From the NCBI RefSeq assembly GCF_030269685.1, contig NZ_BSTT01000003.1:248001-312000 (forward strand): 64,000 nt of DNA, written 5' to 3'. Position numbers and translations under genes: made by a program. Below, piece after piece: positions 17,951-26,738 of the stretch (position 1 is its first letter; every line of letters begins with the position of its first letter). Under the pieces are notes generated by a model that was given only the letters and a program-made list of their open reading frames with translations, was not told the origin of the DNA and did not search any database. Origin of the DNA: Actinomycetospora sp. NBRC 106378. Its GTDB lineage: Bacteria > Actinomycetota > Actinomycetes > Mycobacteriales > Pseudonocardiaceae.

Positions 17951-18003
17951 GTTCACATCAGGCAGGCGTGGGGCGCCCGGTCCCTGCCTCACGTCACCCT
18001 CGC
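17951..18003. repeat. REP-like repeat, 3' half of the split unit 2
   Basis: Begins GTTCACATCAGGCAGG and ends CCTGCCTCACGTCACCCTCGC, matching 13659-13710 of unit 1 with few differences. It is the continuation of the unit that breaks at 13751, so it marks the far boundary of the IS110 insertion. Confidence 0.75.
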
Positions 18004-18008
18004 GGTGG

Positions 18009-18884
18009 TCACACCAGGCACCCGCGCAGCGCGAGCGTCTTGAGCAAACGCCGGACGAAGGTCAGCGGGAGGCGCAGGTCGTCCGCCGTGCACGGGACGA
18101 CGATCCAGCCGCACGAGGCGAGTTCGGCCAGGCGGGACTGGTCGCGCCGCCACTGCTGCTGGTCCTCCCGGTGCCCGTCGCCCTGGTACTCCGCGGCGAC
18201 CTTGAACTCCTCCCAGCCGAAGTCCACCCGGGCGACGAACAGGTCCTGCGCGTCGTGGACCTCGAGCTGCAGCCTCGGTCTCGGGACGTCGAACCGTGCC
18301 ATCACGAGACGCATCACCGTCTCCGGTCGCGAGCCGGCCCTCGGGTCCGACGCCTCGACCGCGGGTCCCACCCGTCGTGCGCCTCGTGCACCGGCAGGGC
18401 GCTCCAACAGACGCTCGGGGTCGAACTTCCCGACCCGTGCCAGCGCATCGAGCGCCACGACTCCGTCCGTGAACCCGAGCCGACGCACGAGGTCCCACGC
18501 CGTGCGCTCCGGCGTCGTCACGAGGAGGCCGCCCCGCTGCTCGACGTCCCCCTCCGCCAGGACGTCACGACGGATCGTGAGACCGGGCCGTGGTCGGACA
18601 CTTCGTCGACCGACCACCAGGTCGACCGGCGCCATCGTGGGTGCGATCGCGGCACCGTGCACCTCGGCGGCCGCGTACCCGCCGACCACGGGCGGGTCGC
18701 CCCGCACGTAGAGCACGGCCTCCCGGGCGCGTCCGACGAGGTCGTCGCGGGGCGCCGCCCGACCGGCCGCCACCCTGACGTTCGGGAACAGGCGGGTCGT
18801 CGCCGGTCCGGCGAGGCGGCCGCGGGTGATGTCTCCTGCTGCGAGGGCCTCGTTCGCACGGAACGGCCCGGTGATGTCCTCCAC
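18009..18884 (-). CDS. DUF559-type protein with AbiEi-like N-terminus
   Basis: About 291 residues. The N-terminal part (GPFRANEALAAGDITRGRLAG) resembles the winged-HTH of AbiEi-type proteins; the C-terminal part (about 190-280) has the Vsr/DUF559 endonuclease-like pattern DFGWEEFKVAAEYQGDGHRE..RRDQSRLAELASCGW. This arrangement is abundant and paralogous in Pseudonocardiales and its role is unknown; a nuclease function is inference. The GTG at 18884 is preferred because the extra N-terminal codons back to an ATG at 18968 fall inside a REP-like palindrome (18929-18986). Confidence 0.75.
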   Translation of the reverse strand: MEDITGPFRANEALAAGDITRGRLAGPATTRLFPNVRVAAGRAAPRDDLVGRAREAVLYVRGDPPVVGGYAAAEVHGAAIAPTMAPVDLVVGRRSVRPRPGLTIRRDVLAEGDVEQRGGLLVTTPERTAWDLVRRLGFTDGVVALDALARVGKFDPERLLERPAGARGARRVGPAVEASDPRAGSRPETVMRLVMARFDVPRPRLQLEVHDAQDLFVARVDFGWEEFKVAAEYQGDGHREDQQQWRRDQSRLAELASCGWIVVPCTADDLRLPLTFVRRLLKTLALRGCLV

Positions 18885-18928
18885 ACCTGCTTGGAGTGCG
18901 CGGACGCGCGCACGGTTCCACCCCCTTC

Positions 18929-18986
18929 GCGAGGTGCACACCACGCAGCCTTCGGACGCCCGGACCATGCCTCACGTGACCCTCGC
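18929..18986. repeat. REP-like palindrome, diverged copy
   Basis: Runs from GCGAGGTGCACACCACGCAG to CATGCCTCACGTGACCCTCGC, the same architecture as the repeats at 13653-13710. It lies immediately upstream of the DUF559-type gene. Confidence 0.65.
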
Positions 18987-19057
18987 GGAGGTGGAGGGAG
19001 TCGGAGGGAGTCGGAGGGGCCGGCGGACGCGGTGGGAACGAGGCGGAGGAGGCGCCC

Positions 19058-20020
19058 CTACGGGACCAGCAGCAGCTTCCCCGTCGTGGTGCGGCCCTCG
19101 AGTTCCCGGTGCGCGTCCGCCGCGGCGTGGAGGGGGTACCGGCCCCCGACCCGCACCGACAACGACCCGTCCGCCACCGCGCCGTACACCGACGCCGCGC
19201 GGGAACGCAGCTCCGACGTCGTCCGCACGTGCCAGCCCAGCGAGGGGCGGGTCAGGTACACCGAGCCCGCCGTGTTCAGCCGCTGCGGGTCCACGGGAGG
19301 CACGGGACCGGAGGCGGCACCGTAGAGGGCGAGCACGCCCCGCACCCGCAGCGACGCCAGCGATCCGTCGAACGTGGTCGCGCCGACCCCGTCGTACACG
19401 GCCGCCACCCCCGCTCCGGACGTCAGCGACCGCACGTCGTCCGCGAACGATCCGTACCCCACCACGTGCGCGGCCCCGGCGTCGCGCGCCAGCGAGGCCT
19501 TCTCCGCGGTCGACGTCGTCGCGATCACCGTGGCCCCGAGCGCCGACGCCATCTGGCAGAGCAGCAGCCCCATCCCGCCCGCGCCCGCGTGGACCAGCAC
19601 GACGTCGCCGGGCTGCACGGCGTACGTGTCGTGCAGCAGGTAGTGCGCGGTCAGGCCCTGCAGCAGCGCGGCCGCGGCGACGTCGACCGGCACGCCGGTC
19701 GGGACCGGCACACAGCGCGCCGCCGGGATCGCCGCGACCTCGGCGTAGGCCCCCGGCCCGTCGCAGAACGCCACGGTGTCGCCGACCGCGAGGTCGGTCA
19801 CCGCCGAGCCGACCGAGCGCACCGTGCCGGCGCCCTCGAGCCCCGGCACCGTGGGCAGCGTCGCCGGGTAGAGCCCGCCGCGCAGGTAGGTGTCGATGTA
19901 GTTGACCCCGGCCGCGGTCAGGTCGACCAGGACGTCCTCGGCGCCCACGTCGGGCTCGGGCACCTCGGCCGGGACCAGGACCTCGGGCCCGCCGTGGGCC
20001 TCCACGCGAACGGCTCGCAC
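19058..20020 (-). CDS. qor: Quinone oxidoreductase, zinc-independent MDR family
   Basis: About 320 residues of the medium-chain dehydrogenase/reductase fold. N-terminal GroES-like domain (GVNYIDTYLRGGLYP, VPGLEGAGTV) and NADPH-binding motif LVHAGAGGMGLLLCQMA near 150; no structural-zinc cysteines, so a QOR-type quinone reductase. GTG at 20020 is chosen; a TTG at 20029, immediately after the ctaA stop, is the alternative. Position beside ctaA matches Rv1454c. Confidence 0.88.
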   Translation of the reverse strand: MRAVRVEAHGGPEVLVPAEVPEPDVGAEDVLVDLTAAGVNYIDTYLRGGLYPATLPTVPGLEGAGTVRSVGSAVTDLAVGDTVAFCDGPGAYAEVAAIPAARCVPVPTGVPVDVAAAALLQGLTAHYLLHDTYAVQPGDVVLVHAGAGGMGLLLCQMASALGATVIATTSTAEKASLARDAGAAHVVGYGSFADDVRSLTSGAGVAAVYDGVGATTFDGSLASLRVRGVLALYGAASGPVPPVDPQRLNTAGSVYLTRPSLGWHVRTTSELRSRAASVYGAVADGSLSVRVGGRYPLHAAADAHRELEGRTTTGKLLLVP

Positions 20021-20030
20021 GGAGGTCAAT

Positions 20031-20975
20031 CTAGGCCTGCGCCGCCACCATGGCCCGCGGTGAGCCCGACGACGGGTCCGCGAGCGCCGGTCGCGTCGTC
20101 CCGGCCCACAGCCAGGCCGTGGCCGCGACGACGAGCATCGAGCCCAGGACGTGCAGCGCCACGAGCACCTCGGGCACCCCGATGGCGTACTGGATGCCGC
20201 CGAGCAGGCCCTGTGCCAGCGTCACCACGACCAGCACCCGGAACCGCACGAGCACGGATCGCGGGGCGGCCACGGCGTGGAGCAGGAAGCCGAGCCCGAC
20301 CAGCAGGCCGAGGAAGGCGAACAGCACGTGGGCGTGCGCCATCGCGAGGTCGGCGACGGAGAAGGCGGTCAGCCGGGGCGTGGCCGGATCCCCCGCGTGC
20401 GGTCCGGCCGCGGTGACCAGCGTGCCGAGCACCACCAGGACGAACAGCACCCCGGCGCTCACCCCGACCAGCCCGCGCACCGCCCGAGGCACCACCGTCT
20501 CGCGCCGTTCGCCGTCGTCCGGAAGCGCCCACGCGTCGCGCGCCAGCAGCACCGCGAGCCACACGAGCGGCACGGACACGATGAAGTGCGGCGCCACGGT
20601 GTACCAGGCCAGCCCGGTCAGCACCGTGATCCCGCCGAGGACCGCCTGTGCCACGACACCGAGCGGCATGGTGCAGGCCAGCAGCACCAGCCGGCGCCGA
20701 CGCGTGCGGACGAACAGGGCCGCGATCACGCACGCCCCCGTCACGAGCACGAGCGCGATGCCGAGGAGACGGTTGCCGAACTCGATCCACTGGTGCAGCA
20801 CCGCCACCTCGGCGTGCGCGACCGGGACCATGCTGCCGGGGAAGCACTGCGGCCAGGTCGGGCAGCCGAGCCCGGACCCGGTGACGCGCACGGCGGCGCC
20901 GGTCACCGCGATCCCGCCCTGACCGACCACGGCCGCGACCGCGAGCCCTCGCATCAGCGCCGGAGGAGTTCTCAC
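20031..20975 (-). CDS. ctaA: Heme A synthase (COX15/CtaA)
   Basis: A 314-residue polytopic membrane protein with about eight hydrophobic segments, converting heme O to heme A. First-helix region VVGQGGIAVTGAAVRVTGSGLGCPTWPQC carries the conserved Cys and is split here as GSGLGCPTWPQC near 35; the haem-ligand His of the EFGNRLLG helix is in VLHQWIEFGNR (about 61). A TAGGCT hexamer on the minus strand (20987-20982) ends 6 bp before the GTG, so the message is probably leaderless. Confidence 0.93.
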   Translation of the reverse strand: MRTPPALMRGLAVAAVVGQGGIAVTGAAVRVTGSGLGCPTWPQCFPGSMVPVAHAEVAVLHQWIEFGNRLLGIALVLVTGACVIAALFVRTRRRRLVLLACTMPLGVVAQAVLGGITVLTGLAWYTVAPHFIVSVPLVWLAVLLARDAWALPDDGERRETVVPRAVRGLVGVSAGVLFVLVVLGTLVTAAGPHAGDPATPRLTAFSVADLAMAHAHVLFAFLGLLVGLGFLLHAVAAPRSVLVRFRVLVVVTLAQGLLGGIQYAIGVPEVLVALHVLGSMLVVAATAWLWAGTTRPALADPSSGSPRAMVAAQA

Positions 20976-21017
20976 GGGTTCAGCCTACGACAAGGCGTAG
21001 TTAATCCCACGCGAGCG

Positions 21018-21797
21018 TCAGTCCCACTTCAGCGTGCGGCCCGCCACGAGCCCCGCGGCGACGCCCCACACGACCAGCACCACCACGTGTGCGAGGCCCG
21101 GGGTACCGCCGAGCAGCACGTCCCGCAGTCCCTCGGCGAGCGCCCCGCTGGGCAGCAGCTCCACGAGCGCGCCCAGGGGGCCGGGCAGCTGGTCGGCAGG
21201 CACCACGATGCCGCCGACGAAGAGCAGCACGAACCAGACGACGTTGGCGATCACCAGCACGAGGTCGGCGCGCACCGACCCGCCGAGCAGCAGCCCGCAC
21301 GCGCCGAACGCGCCGGCCCCGAGGACGACCAGCAGCAGCGCCCAGCCGAGCGACCCGGCGTCGGGACGCCAGCCCAGCGCGAGCGCGACCCCACCGAGCA
21401 CGACCACCTGGATGACGACGACGGCGGCCATGCCCCCGAGCCGCCCGGTCACGACGAGCCATCGCGGGATGGCCGTCGCGGCCAGCCTCCGCATGAGCCC
21501 GTACCGCCGGTCGAAGCCGAGCGCGATCGCCTGCGACGTGAAGCCGGTCGACATCATCGCGAGCGCCAGCACCGTGCCGAGCGCGGCGTTCACCCGCGGC
21601 TCCGGCAGCTCGACGAGCCCCTGCAGCAGGGTCAGGCCGACGAGCAGCGCGAGCGGGATGACGAGCGTGAGCAGCAGCTGCTCGGAGTGCCGCAGCGCGA
21701 GCAACGTCTCGGTGCGTGTGTGCACGACGAGCATCCGGCCGCGCGAGCCGGACCCGGGGTCGGGGGCGAAGGTCCCGGCGTCGAAGGTGGCGCTCAC
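21018..21797 (-). CDS. ABC-2 type exporter permease
   Basis: A 259-residue ABC-2 permease with about six hydrophobic segments (first LLLTLVIPLALLVGLTLL near 45). GTG at 21797 overlaps the ATPase stop by 4 bp, so it forms the membrane half of the transporter encoded with 21794-22756. Orthologous in position to Rv1457c of M. tuberculosis, whose substrate is unknown. Confidence 0.9.
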   Translation of the reverse strand: MSATFDAGTFAPDPGSGSRGRMLVVHTRTETLLALRHSEQLLLTLVIPLALLVGLTLLQGLVELPEPRVNAALGTVLALAMMSTGFTSQAIALGFDRRYGLMRRLAATAIPRWLVVTGRLGGMAAVVVIQVVVLGGVALALGWRPDAGSLGWALLLVVLGAGAFGACGLLLGGSVRADLVLVIANVVWFVLLFVGGIVVPADQLPGPLGALVELLPSGALAEGLRDVLLGGTPGLAHVVVLVVWGVAAGLVAGRTLKWD

Positions 21798-22756
21798 GAG
21801 CGCAGCTCCCGTCCGGTGAGGTCGAGGAAGACGTCCTCGAGGCTGCGGCGACCGACGCGGACGTCGTCGGCGAGCACGCCCTGCCGGGCACACCAGGCGG
21901 TGACGGCCGCGAGCACCTGCGGGTCGATGCGCCCCGACACCGTGTAGTGCCCGGGCGGACCCTCCTTGGACAGGTAGCCCTCGGGCAGGACGCCCTCGAG
22001 CAGGGTCAGGTCCATGCCGGGCGGCGCGCGGAAGCGCATCGTGTCCTCGGCGCCGGAGGTGGTCAGCTCGTCGGGGGAGCCCGCGGCGACGACCCGGCCG
22101 TGGTCGACGATCACGACGTCGTCGGCCAGCGCCTCGGCCTCCTGCATGAAATGGGTGGTGAGCAGCACCGCGACGCCGTCGGCGCGCAGCGCGCGGACCA
22201 GGTCCCAGACGAGGTGGCGGCCCTGCGGATCCAGACTCGAGGTCGGCTCGTCGAGGAAGACGAGCTCCGGGCGCCCGACGATCGCGCAGGCCAGGCTGAG
22301 CCGCTGCTGCTGGCCGCCGGAGAGCCGCTTGTAGGGCAGCCTGGCGCAGGAGTCGAGGCCGAGGGTCTCGATCAGCCAGCCGGTGTCGAGGGGGTGCGCG
22401 GAGCACGCGGCGACGAGGTCGAGCATCTCGCGCACGCGCACCATCGGGTACGCCCCGCCGCCCTGCGGCATCACGCCGATGCGCGCGCGCAGGGCCTCCG
22501 GAGCGCCCGCCGGGTCCTGCCCGAGGACCCGCACCGACCCCGCCGTCCGGGACCGGAAGCCCTCGCAGACCTCGACGGTGGTGGTCTTGCCGGCACCGTT
22601 GGGCCCGAGCAGGGCGAGCACCCGCCCGGGCCGGAGATCCAGGTCGAGTCCGTCGACCGCCGTCGTCGTGCCGTAGCGCACGACGAGGTCGCGCACCTCG
22701 ACGGCCGGATCCCCGGAGACGGAGCGCAGCGGAGCTCGACCCTCGGAACCGGTCAC
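21794..22756 (-). CDS. ABC-2 type exporter ATP-binding protein
   Basis: A 320-residue ATPase: Walker A LLGPNGAGKTTTVEVCEG (about 50-67), signature LSGGQQQRLSLACAI (about 147), Walker B ELVFLDEPTSSLDP and H-loop LLTTHFMQEAEAL. A C-terminal extension of about 90 residues follows. Minus-strand TAGGCT (22769-22764) ends 7 bp before the GTG at 22756, indicating an own, leaderless promoter overlapping the mptB stop. Confidence 0.92.
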   Translation of the reverse strand: MTGSEGRAPLRSVSGDPAVEVRDLVVRYGTTTAVDGLDLDLRPGRVLALLGPNGAGKTTTVEVCEGFRSRTAGSVRVLGQDPAGAPEALRARIGVMPQGGGAYPMVRVREMLDLVAACSAHPLDTGWLIETLGLDSCARLPYKRLSGGQQQRLSLACAIVGRPELVFLDEPTSSLDPQGRHLVWDLVRALRADGVAVLLTTHFMQEAEALADDVVIVDHGRVVAAGSPDELTTSGAEDTMRFRAPPGMDLTLLEGVLPEGYLSKEGPPGHYTVSGRIDPQVLAAVTAWCARQGVLADDVRVGRRSLEDVFLDLTGRELRS

Positions 22757-22766
22757 GAGGCCCAGC

Positions 22767-24350
22767 CTAGGTCTCCGTCCGCGGCGGGACCCGCGGGGTG
22801 TTCCCCCGCGCCGCGAGCAGCGGCACGATCGCGACCAGCAGTGCGGCCGTGATCGCCATCGGCAGCTGGTAGGCGCGGAAGGTGAAGTCGTTGCCGGTGG
22901 GCGGCACGAGCAGCGACACGGCCGCGCAGATCGCCACCGCACAGCCGCGGATGCGCGGGGTGGTCACCGAGCAGGCCAGCGGCACCATCAGCCACAGCAG
23001 GTACCAGGGGTGCAGCACGGGCCCGGCGAGGAACACCGCTCCGAACCCGTAGGCCACGCCCGCCACCGGGTGCAGCCGCCCGCGCAGCACCATGAGGACG
23101 AGCAGCACGCAGACCAGCGCGGCCACGCCGAGGCCGGCGGAACGCGTGAGCGAGAGCACCGCGTCGGTGTGGTCGCCGAGGCCGAGCCAGATGCCGATCT
23201 GGCCGCCCAGCACCCCGAGGTCGGTGGTGACCGACAGCCACGAGCGCAGCAGGTTCGGCACCGAGAGCGCCGTGATCCAGCCGAAGCCCAGCCCGGAGCC
23301 GACCGACACGGCCACCACGACGGCGAGCCCGGTCCCGGCCACCGCCGCGCCCCAGCGCAGCAGCGCGATCACCCCGTCCCGCCCGCAAGGGTCCTTCCCC
23401 GCCGCGAGACAGCGCTCGCGGGCGAGGTGGGCCCCGAGGAACGCGAGCGCGAGGATCGCGGGGATCTTCCCGGAGGCGCCGAGTCCGATGAGCAGCGCGC
23501 CGACGAACCAGGAGTAGCGGAAGCCGATCTCCAGGCCGAACAGGACGACGCCCATCATGATCGCGTCGTTGTGGATGCCGGAGACGAGGTGGAAGAGCAC
23601 CAGCGGGCTGACCGCGAGCCAGAGGGCCGCGATGGGTTCGACCCCGGCGCGGCGGGCCAGGTGCGGCGCCGCCCAGATGACGAGGCCGAGCCCGATCAGC
23701 GCCAGGATCCGGTGCAGGTAGACGCCGAGCACGATGTTCTCGCCCGCGACCGCGGTGACGAGGCGCCCGAAGGTCAGGAAGCCGGGACCGTAGGGCGAGG
23801 GCGTCGTCCGCCAGATCGTCGGGATGGAGGAGACCAGCGGGTCGTCGAGCCCCAGCGCCTGGGCGGCTCCGAAGACGTAGGGGTCGAAGCCCCGCGAGAC
23901 GACCTCGGCCTGCGAGAGGTAGCCGTAGACGTCGGTGGAGAAGAGCGGGGGAGCGACGGCCAGCGGCGCGCACCACATCACGAGGATGCGGGAGAGCTGA
24001 CGCACCGTGAGACGCACGCGCCCGGGCCACGCCAGGCGTCCCAGCCAGAGCCAGGCGAGCACGAGCATGCCCATCCCGACGTAGGCCATCGCGAGCGACA
24101 CCGTCGGCAGCCGGCCGGGCAGCCCGAGGACCCGCATCCCGAGCAGCGGGTTGTACGCCGAGGCCGGGGTCGCCCCGCATCCGAGCGCGCCGATCGCCAT
24201 CAGCAGCGCCCCGGTGAACCCGAAGCGACGGCAGAACCGGAGCCGGCGTCGTTCGTCCGGCGTGGCGGGCGCCAGCAGCTTCGCCGCGGCGGAGCTCCGA
24301 CCCGACGACGGATCGGTCCCGGAGGGAGCCGTCGGGGCCGTCGCGGTCAC
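22767..24350 (-). CDS. mptB: Polyprenyl-phosphomannose-dependent alpha-1,6-mannosyltransferase (MptB-like)
   Basis: A 527-residue GT-C membrane glycosyltransferase with about 12 hydrophobic segments. The catalytic-loop motif LFSTDVYGYLSQAEVVSRGFDPY lies near 135 (key D in STDVYGY). MptB primes the alpha-1,6-mannan backbone of lipomannan/lipoarabinomannan in mycobacteria and relatives. The GTG at 24350 gives family length. Adjacent, divergent sufR reproduces Rv1459c/Rv1460. Confidence 0.9.
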   Translation of the reverse strand: MTATAPTAPSGTDPSSGRSSAAAKLLAPATPDERRRLRFCRRFGFTGALLMAIGALGCGATPASAYNPLLGMRVLGLPGRLPTVSLAMAYVGMGMLVLAWLWLGRLAWPGRVRLTVRQLSRILVMWCAPLAVAPPLFSTDVYGYLSQAEVVSRGFDPYVFGAAQALGLDDPLVSSIPTIWRTTPSPYGPGFLTFGRLVTAVAGENIVLGVYLHRILALIGLGLVIWAAPHLARRAGVEPIAALWLAVSPLVLFHLVSGIHNDAIMMGVVLFGLEIGFRYSWFVGALLIGLGASGKIPAILALAFLGAHLARERCLAAGKDPCGRDGVIALLRWGAAVAGTGLAVVVAVSVGSGLGFGWITALSVPNLLRSWLSVTTDLGVLGGQIGIWLGLGDHTDAVLSLTRSAGLGVAALVCVLLVLMVLRGRLHPVAGVAYGFGAVFLAGPVLHPWYLLWLMVPLACSVTTPRIRGCAVAICAAVSLLVPPTGNDFTFRAYQLPMAITAALLVAIVPLLAARGNTPRVPPRTET

Positions 24351-24475
24351 CCCGGGAACGATACCGAGCGCCTTCCCGACGCCGGGTCGGACCCGGTCGG
24401 GTGCCCGGGTGCGCCGTCCGCCGTCGTGACCCGCGCCACCCGCCCGTGCCCGGCTTTGCCGCCCCGGCAGATATA

Positions 24476-24493
24476 GGCAAGACTGGTGTTGCC
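24476..24493. promoter_or_regulatory. Candidate SufR operator
   Basis: GGCAA (24476-24480) and TTGCC (24489-24493) are inverted arms separated by 8 bp in the mptB/sufR divergent spacer. The site overlaps a TTGCCA that could serve as -35 for sufR, with CATGAT around 24514-24519 as a weak -10. Autorepression by apo/holo-SufR at this place is expected from mycobacteria; the exact site is inferred. Confidence 0.45.
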
Positions 24494-24549
24494 AAAAGCG
24501 ACGGGCGATGTGTCATGATCGACCGGAGTCGAACGAACGGAGGTGGGAG

Positions 24550-25308
24550 ATGACCGTGCAGGACGCACACGCCGAGCACGCGCGCTCCGCCGCCGACGGG
24601 CGCACGCGGGACGCGGTGGTCCGCCTCCTCCTCGAGCGCGGCCCCACCACCGCGGCCACGCTCGCCGACCAGTTGCACCTCTCGGGTCCCGGGGTCCGGC
24701 GCCACCTCGACGCACTGTGCGCCGAGGGCACCGTCTCCACCCGGGAGGCCCCGGCGTCCGGCAAGCGGGGCCGCCCGGCCCGGCAGTTCCTGCTCACCAC
24801 CAGCGGGCGCACCCGCGCCGGCCGCGGTGAGCACGGTCCGGCCGACCTCGCGGTGGCGGCACTGCGCCGCCTCGGCGCTGCTGCCGGCGACGAGGCGGTC
24901 CGGGCGTTCGCCCGCGACCGCGCGCTGGCCATGGTCGGCGCGCACCGCGAGCACATCGAGTCCGGCGCCGACCGGGCCGACAGGGCGCAGCGGCTGGCCG
25001 GGGCGCTCACCGCCGAGGGCTACGCGGCCTCCAGCCGCAGCGCCACCACGCGCGGCGCGGGCGAGCAGCTGTGCCAGCACCACTGCCCGGTCGCGGACGT
25101 CGCGGCCGAGTTCCCCCAGCTCTGCGAGGCGGAGGCCGAGGTCTTCGCCGAGGTGCTGGGGACCCACGTACAACGGCTCGCCACCATCGCCCGGGGCGAC
25201 GCCGCGTGCACCACCCACGTGCCGGCCCAGCGGGCCGACACCACCGCACGATCCTCCGCCGTCACCACCGGCGGAGCACCCGAGGACCAGGGAAGGCAGG
25301 TCGTATGA
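24550..25308 (+). CDS. sufR: SufR, Fe-S-sensing repressor of the suf operon
   Basis: A 252-residue ArsR/DeoR-like regulator. N-terminal winged HTH ([26 protein letters not shown], in two halves about 40-65) with the typical wing [14 protein letters not shown]-terminal cluster-binding cysteines in [19 protein letters not shown] (three Cys, about 177-195). ATG at 24550 is chosen for the GGAGGTGG 5 nt upstream; an in-frame ATG at 24508 would lie inside the promoter. Stop overlaps sufB ATG (ATGA). Confidence 0.92.
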   Translation: MTVQDAHAEHARSAADGRTRDAVVRLLLERGPTTAATLADQLHLSGPGVRRHLDALCAEGTVSTREAPASGKRGRPARQFLLTTSGRTRAGRGEHGPADLAVAALRRLGAAAGDEAVRAFARDRALAMVGAHREHIESGADRADRAQRLAGALTAEGYAASSRSATTRGAGEQLCQHHCPVADVAAEFPQLCEAEAEVFAEVLGTHVQRLATIARGDAACTTHVPAQRADTTARSSAVTTGGAPEDQGRQVV

Positions 25309-26738
25309 CCACCGCTCCGGAGAAGGAGACGCTGACCCAGGAGGAGACCATTGCCTCCCTGGGCAGCTACCAGTTCGGCTGGCACGACAGCGACAGCGCC
25401 GGGGCGAGCGCCCAGCGCGGTCTGAGCGAGGCCGTCGTCCGCGACATCTCGGGCAAGAAGAACGAGCCGGACTGGATGCTGCAGCTCCGCCTCAAGGCGC
25501 TGGGCATGTTCGACAAGAAGCCGATGCCGAACTGGGGCTCCGACCTGTCGGGCATCCACTTCGACAACATCAAGTACTTCGTGCGTTCCACGGAGAAGCA
25601 GGCGGCCACCTGGGACGACCTGCCCGCCGACATCAAGAACACCTACGACAAGCTGGGCATCCCCGAGGCCGAGAAGGCCCGCCTGGTGTCCGGTGTCGCG
25701 GCGCAGTACGAGTCCGAGGTCGTCTACCACCAGATCCGCGAGGACCTGGAGCAGCAGGGTGTCATCTTCATGGACACCGACACCGGGCTGCGCGAGCACC
25801 CGGAGCTGTTCGAGGAGTACTTCGGGTCGGTCATCCCGGCCGGCGACAACAAGTTCTCCGCGCTGAACTCGGCGGTCTGGTCCGGCGGCTCGTTCATCTA
25901 CGTGCCGAAGGGTGTCCACGTCGACATCCCGCTGCAGGCCTACTTCCGGATCAACACCGAGAACATGGGCCAGTTCGAGCGGACGCTGATCATCGTCGAC
26001 GAGGACGCCTACGTCCACTACGTCGAGGGCTGCACGGCGCCGATCTACTCGTCCGACTCGCTGCACTCCGCGGTCGTCGAGATCGTCGTGAAGAAGGGCG
26101 GCCGCTGCCGCTACACGACCATCCAGAACTGGTCGAACAACGTCTACAACCTCGTCACCAAGCGCGCCAAGGCCGAAGAGGGCGCGACGATGGAGTGGGT
26201 CGACGGCAACATCGGCTCCAAGGTGACGATGAAGTACCCGGCCGTCTGGCTGATGGGCCCGCACGCCAAGGGCGAGGTGCTCTCGGTCGCCTTCTCCGGC
26301 GAGGGCCAGCACCAGGACGCCGGCGCCAAGATGGTGCACCTCGCGCCGCACACGTCGTCGACGATCATCTCGAAGTCGGTGGCCCGGGGCGGTGGCCGCA
26401 CCTCGTACCGCGGCCTGGTGCGGGTGAACAAGGGGGCGCACCACTCGCGGTCGACGGTGAAGTGCGACGCGTTGCTGGTCGACACGATCAGCCGCTCGGA
26501 CACCTATCCCTACGTCGACGTCCGCGAGGACGACGTGACCATGGGCCACGAGGCGACCGTCTCGAAGGTCAGCGAGGACCAGCTCTTCTACCTGATGTCC
26601 CGCGGCCTCACCGAGGACGAGGCCATGGCGATGATCGTGCGCGGGTTCGTCGAGCCCATCGCGCGCGAGCTCCCCATGGAGTACGCGCTCGAGCTCAACC
26701 GCCTGATCGAGCTGCAGATGGAAGGAGCGGTGGGCTAG
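25305..26738 (+). CDS. sufB: SufB, Fe-S cluster scaffold subunit
   Basis: A 477-residue SufB of the SufBC2D scaffold. Visible: [19 protein letters not shown] near 200, [19 protein letters not shown] near 266, and the C-terminal TVKCDALL and [20 protein letters not shown] segments that carry the conserved Cys, His and Glu for cluster assembly. No intein is present, in contrast to the M. tuberculosis orthologue. Translationally coupled to sufR and sufD. Confidence 0.97.
   Translation: MTTAPEKETLTQEETIASLGSYQFGWHDSDSAGASAQRGLSEAVVRDISGKKNEPDWMLQLRLKALGMFDKKPMPNWGSDLSGIHFDNIKYFVRSTEKQAATWDDLPADIKNTYDKLGIPEAEKARLVSGVAAQYESEVVYHQIREDLEQQGVIFMDTDTGLREHPELFEEYFGSVIPAGDNKFSALNSAVWSGGSFIYVPKGVHVDIPLQAYFRINTENMGQFERTLIIVDEDAYVHYVEGCTAPIYSSDSLHSAVVEIVVKKGGRCRYTTIQNWSNNVYNLVTKRAKAEEGATMEWVDGNIGSKVTMKYPAVWLMGPHAKGEVLSVAFSGEGQHQDAGAKMVHLAPHTSSTIISKSVARGGGRTSYRGLVRVNKGAHHSRSTVKCDALLVDTISRSDTYPYVDVREDDVTMGHEATVSKVSEDQLFYLMSRGLTEDEAMAMIVRGFVEPIARELPMEYALELNRLIELQMEGAVG

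Noticed and set aside
18885-18968. N-terminal extension of the DUF559-type protein
   Set aside because: These codons fall in a REP-like palindrome and do not resemble the family N-terminus.
20151-21947. Plus-strand open frames opposite ctaA and the ABC permease
   Set aside because: His/Arg/Gln-rich composition and no homologous motif; the minus-strand membrane proteins explain the region.
24508-24549. Upstream ATG for SufR
   Set aside because: It would lie in the promoter/operator region and lacks a ribosome-binding site, whereas 24550 has GGAGGTGG.
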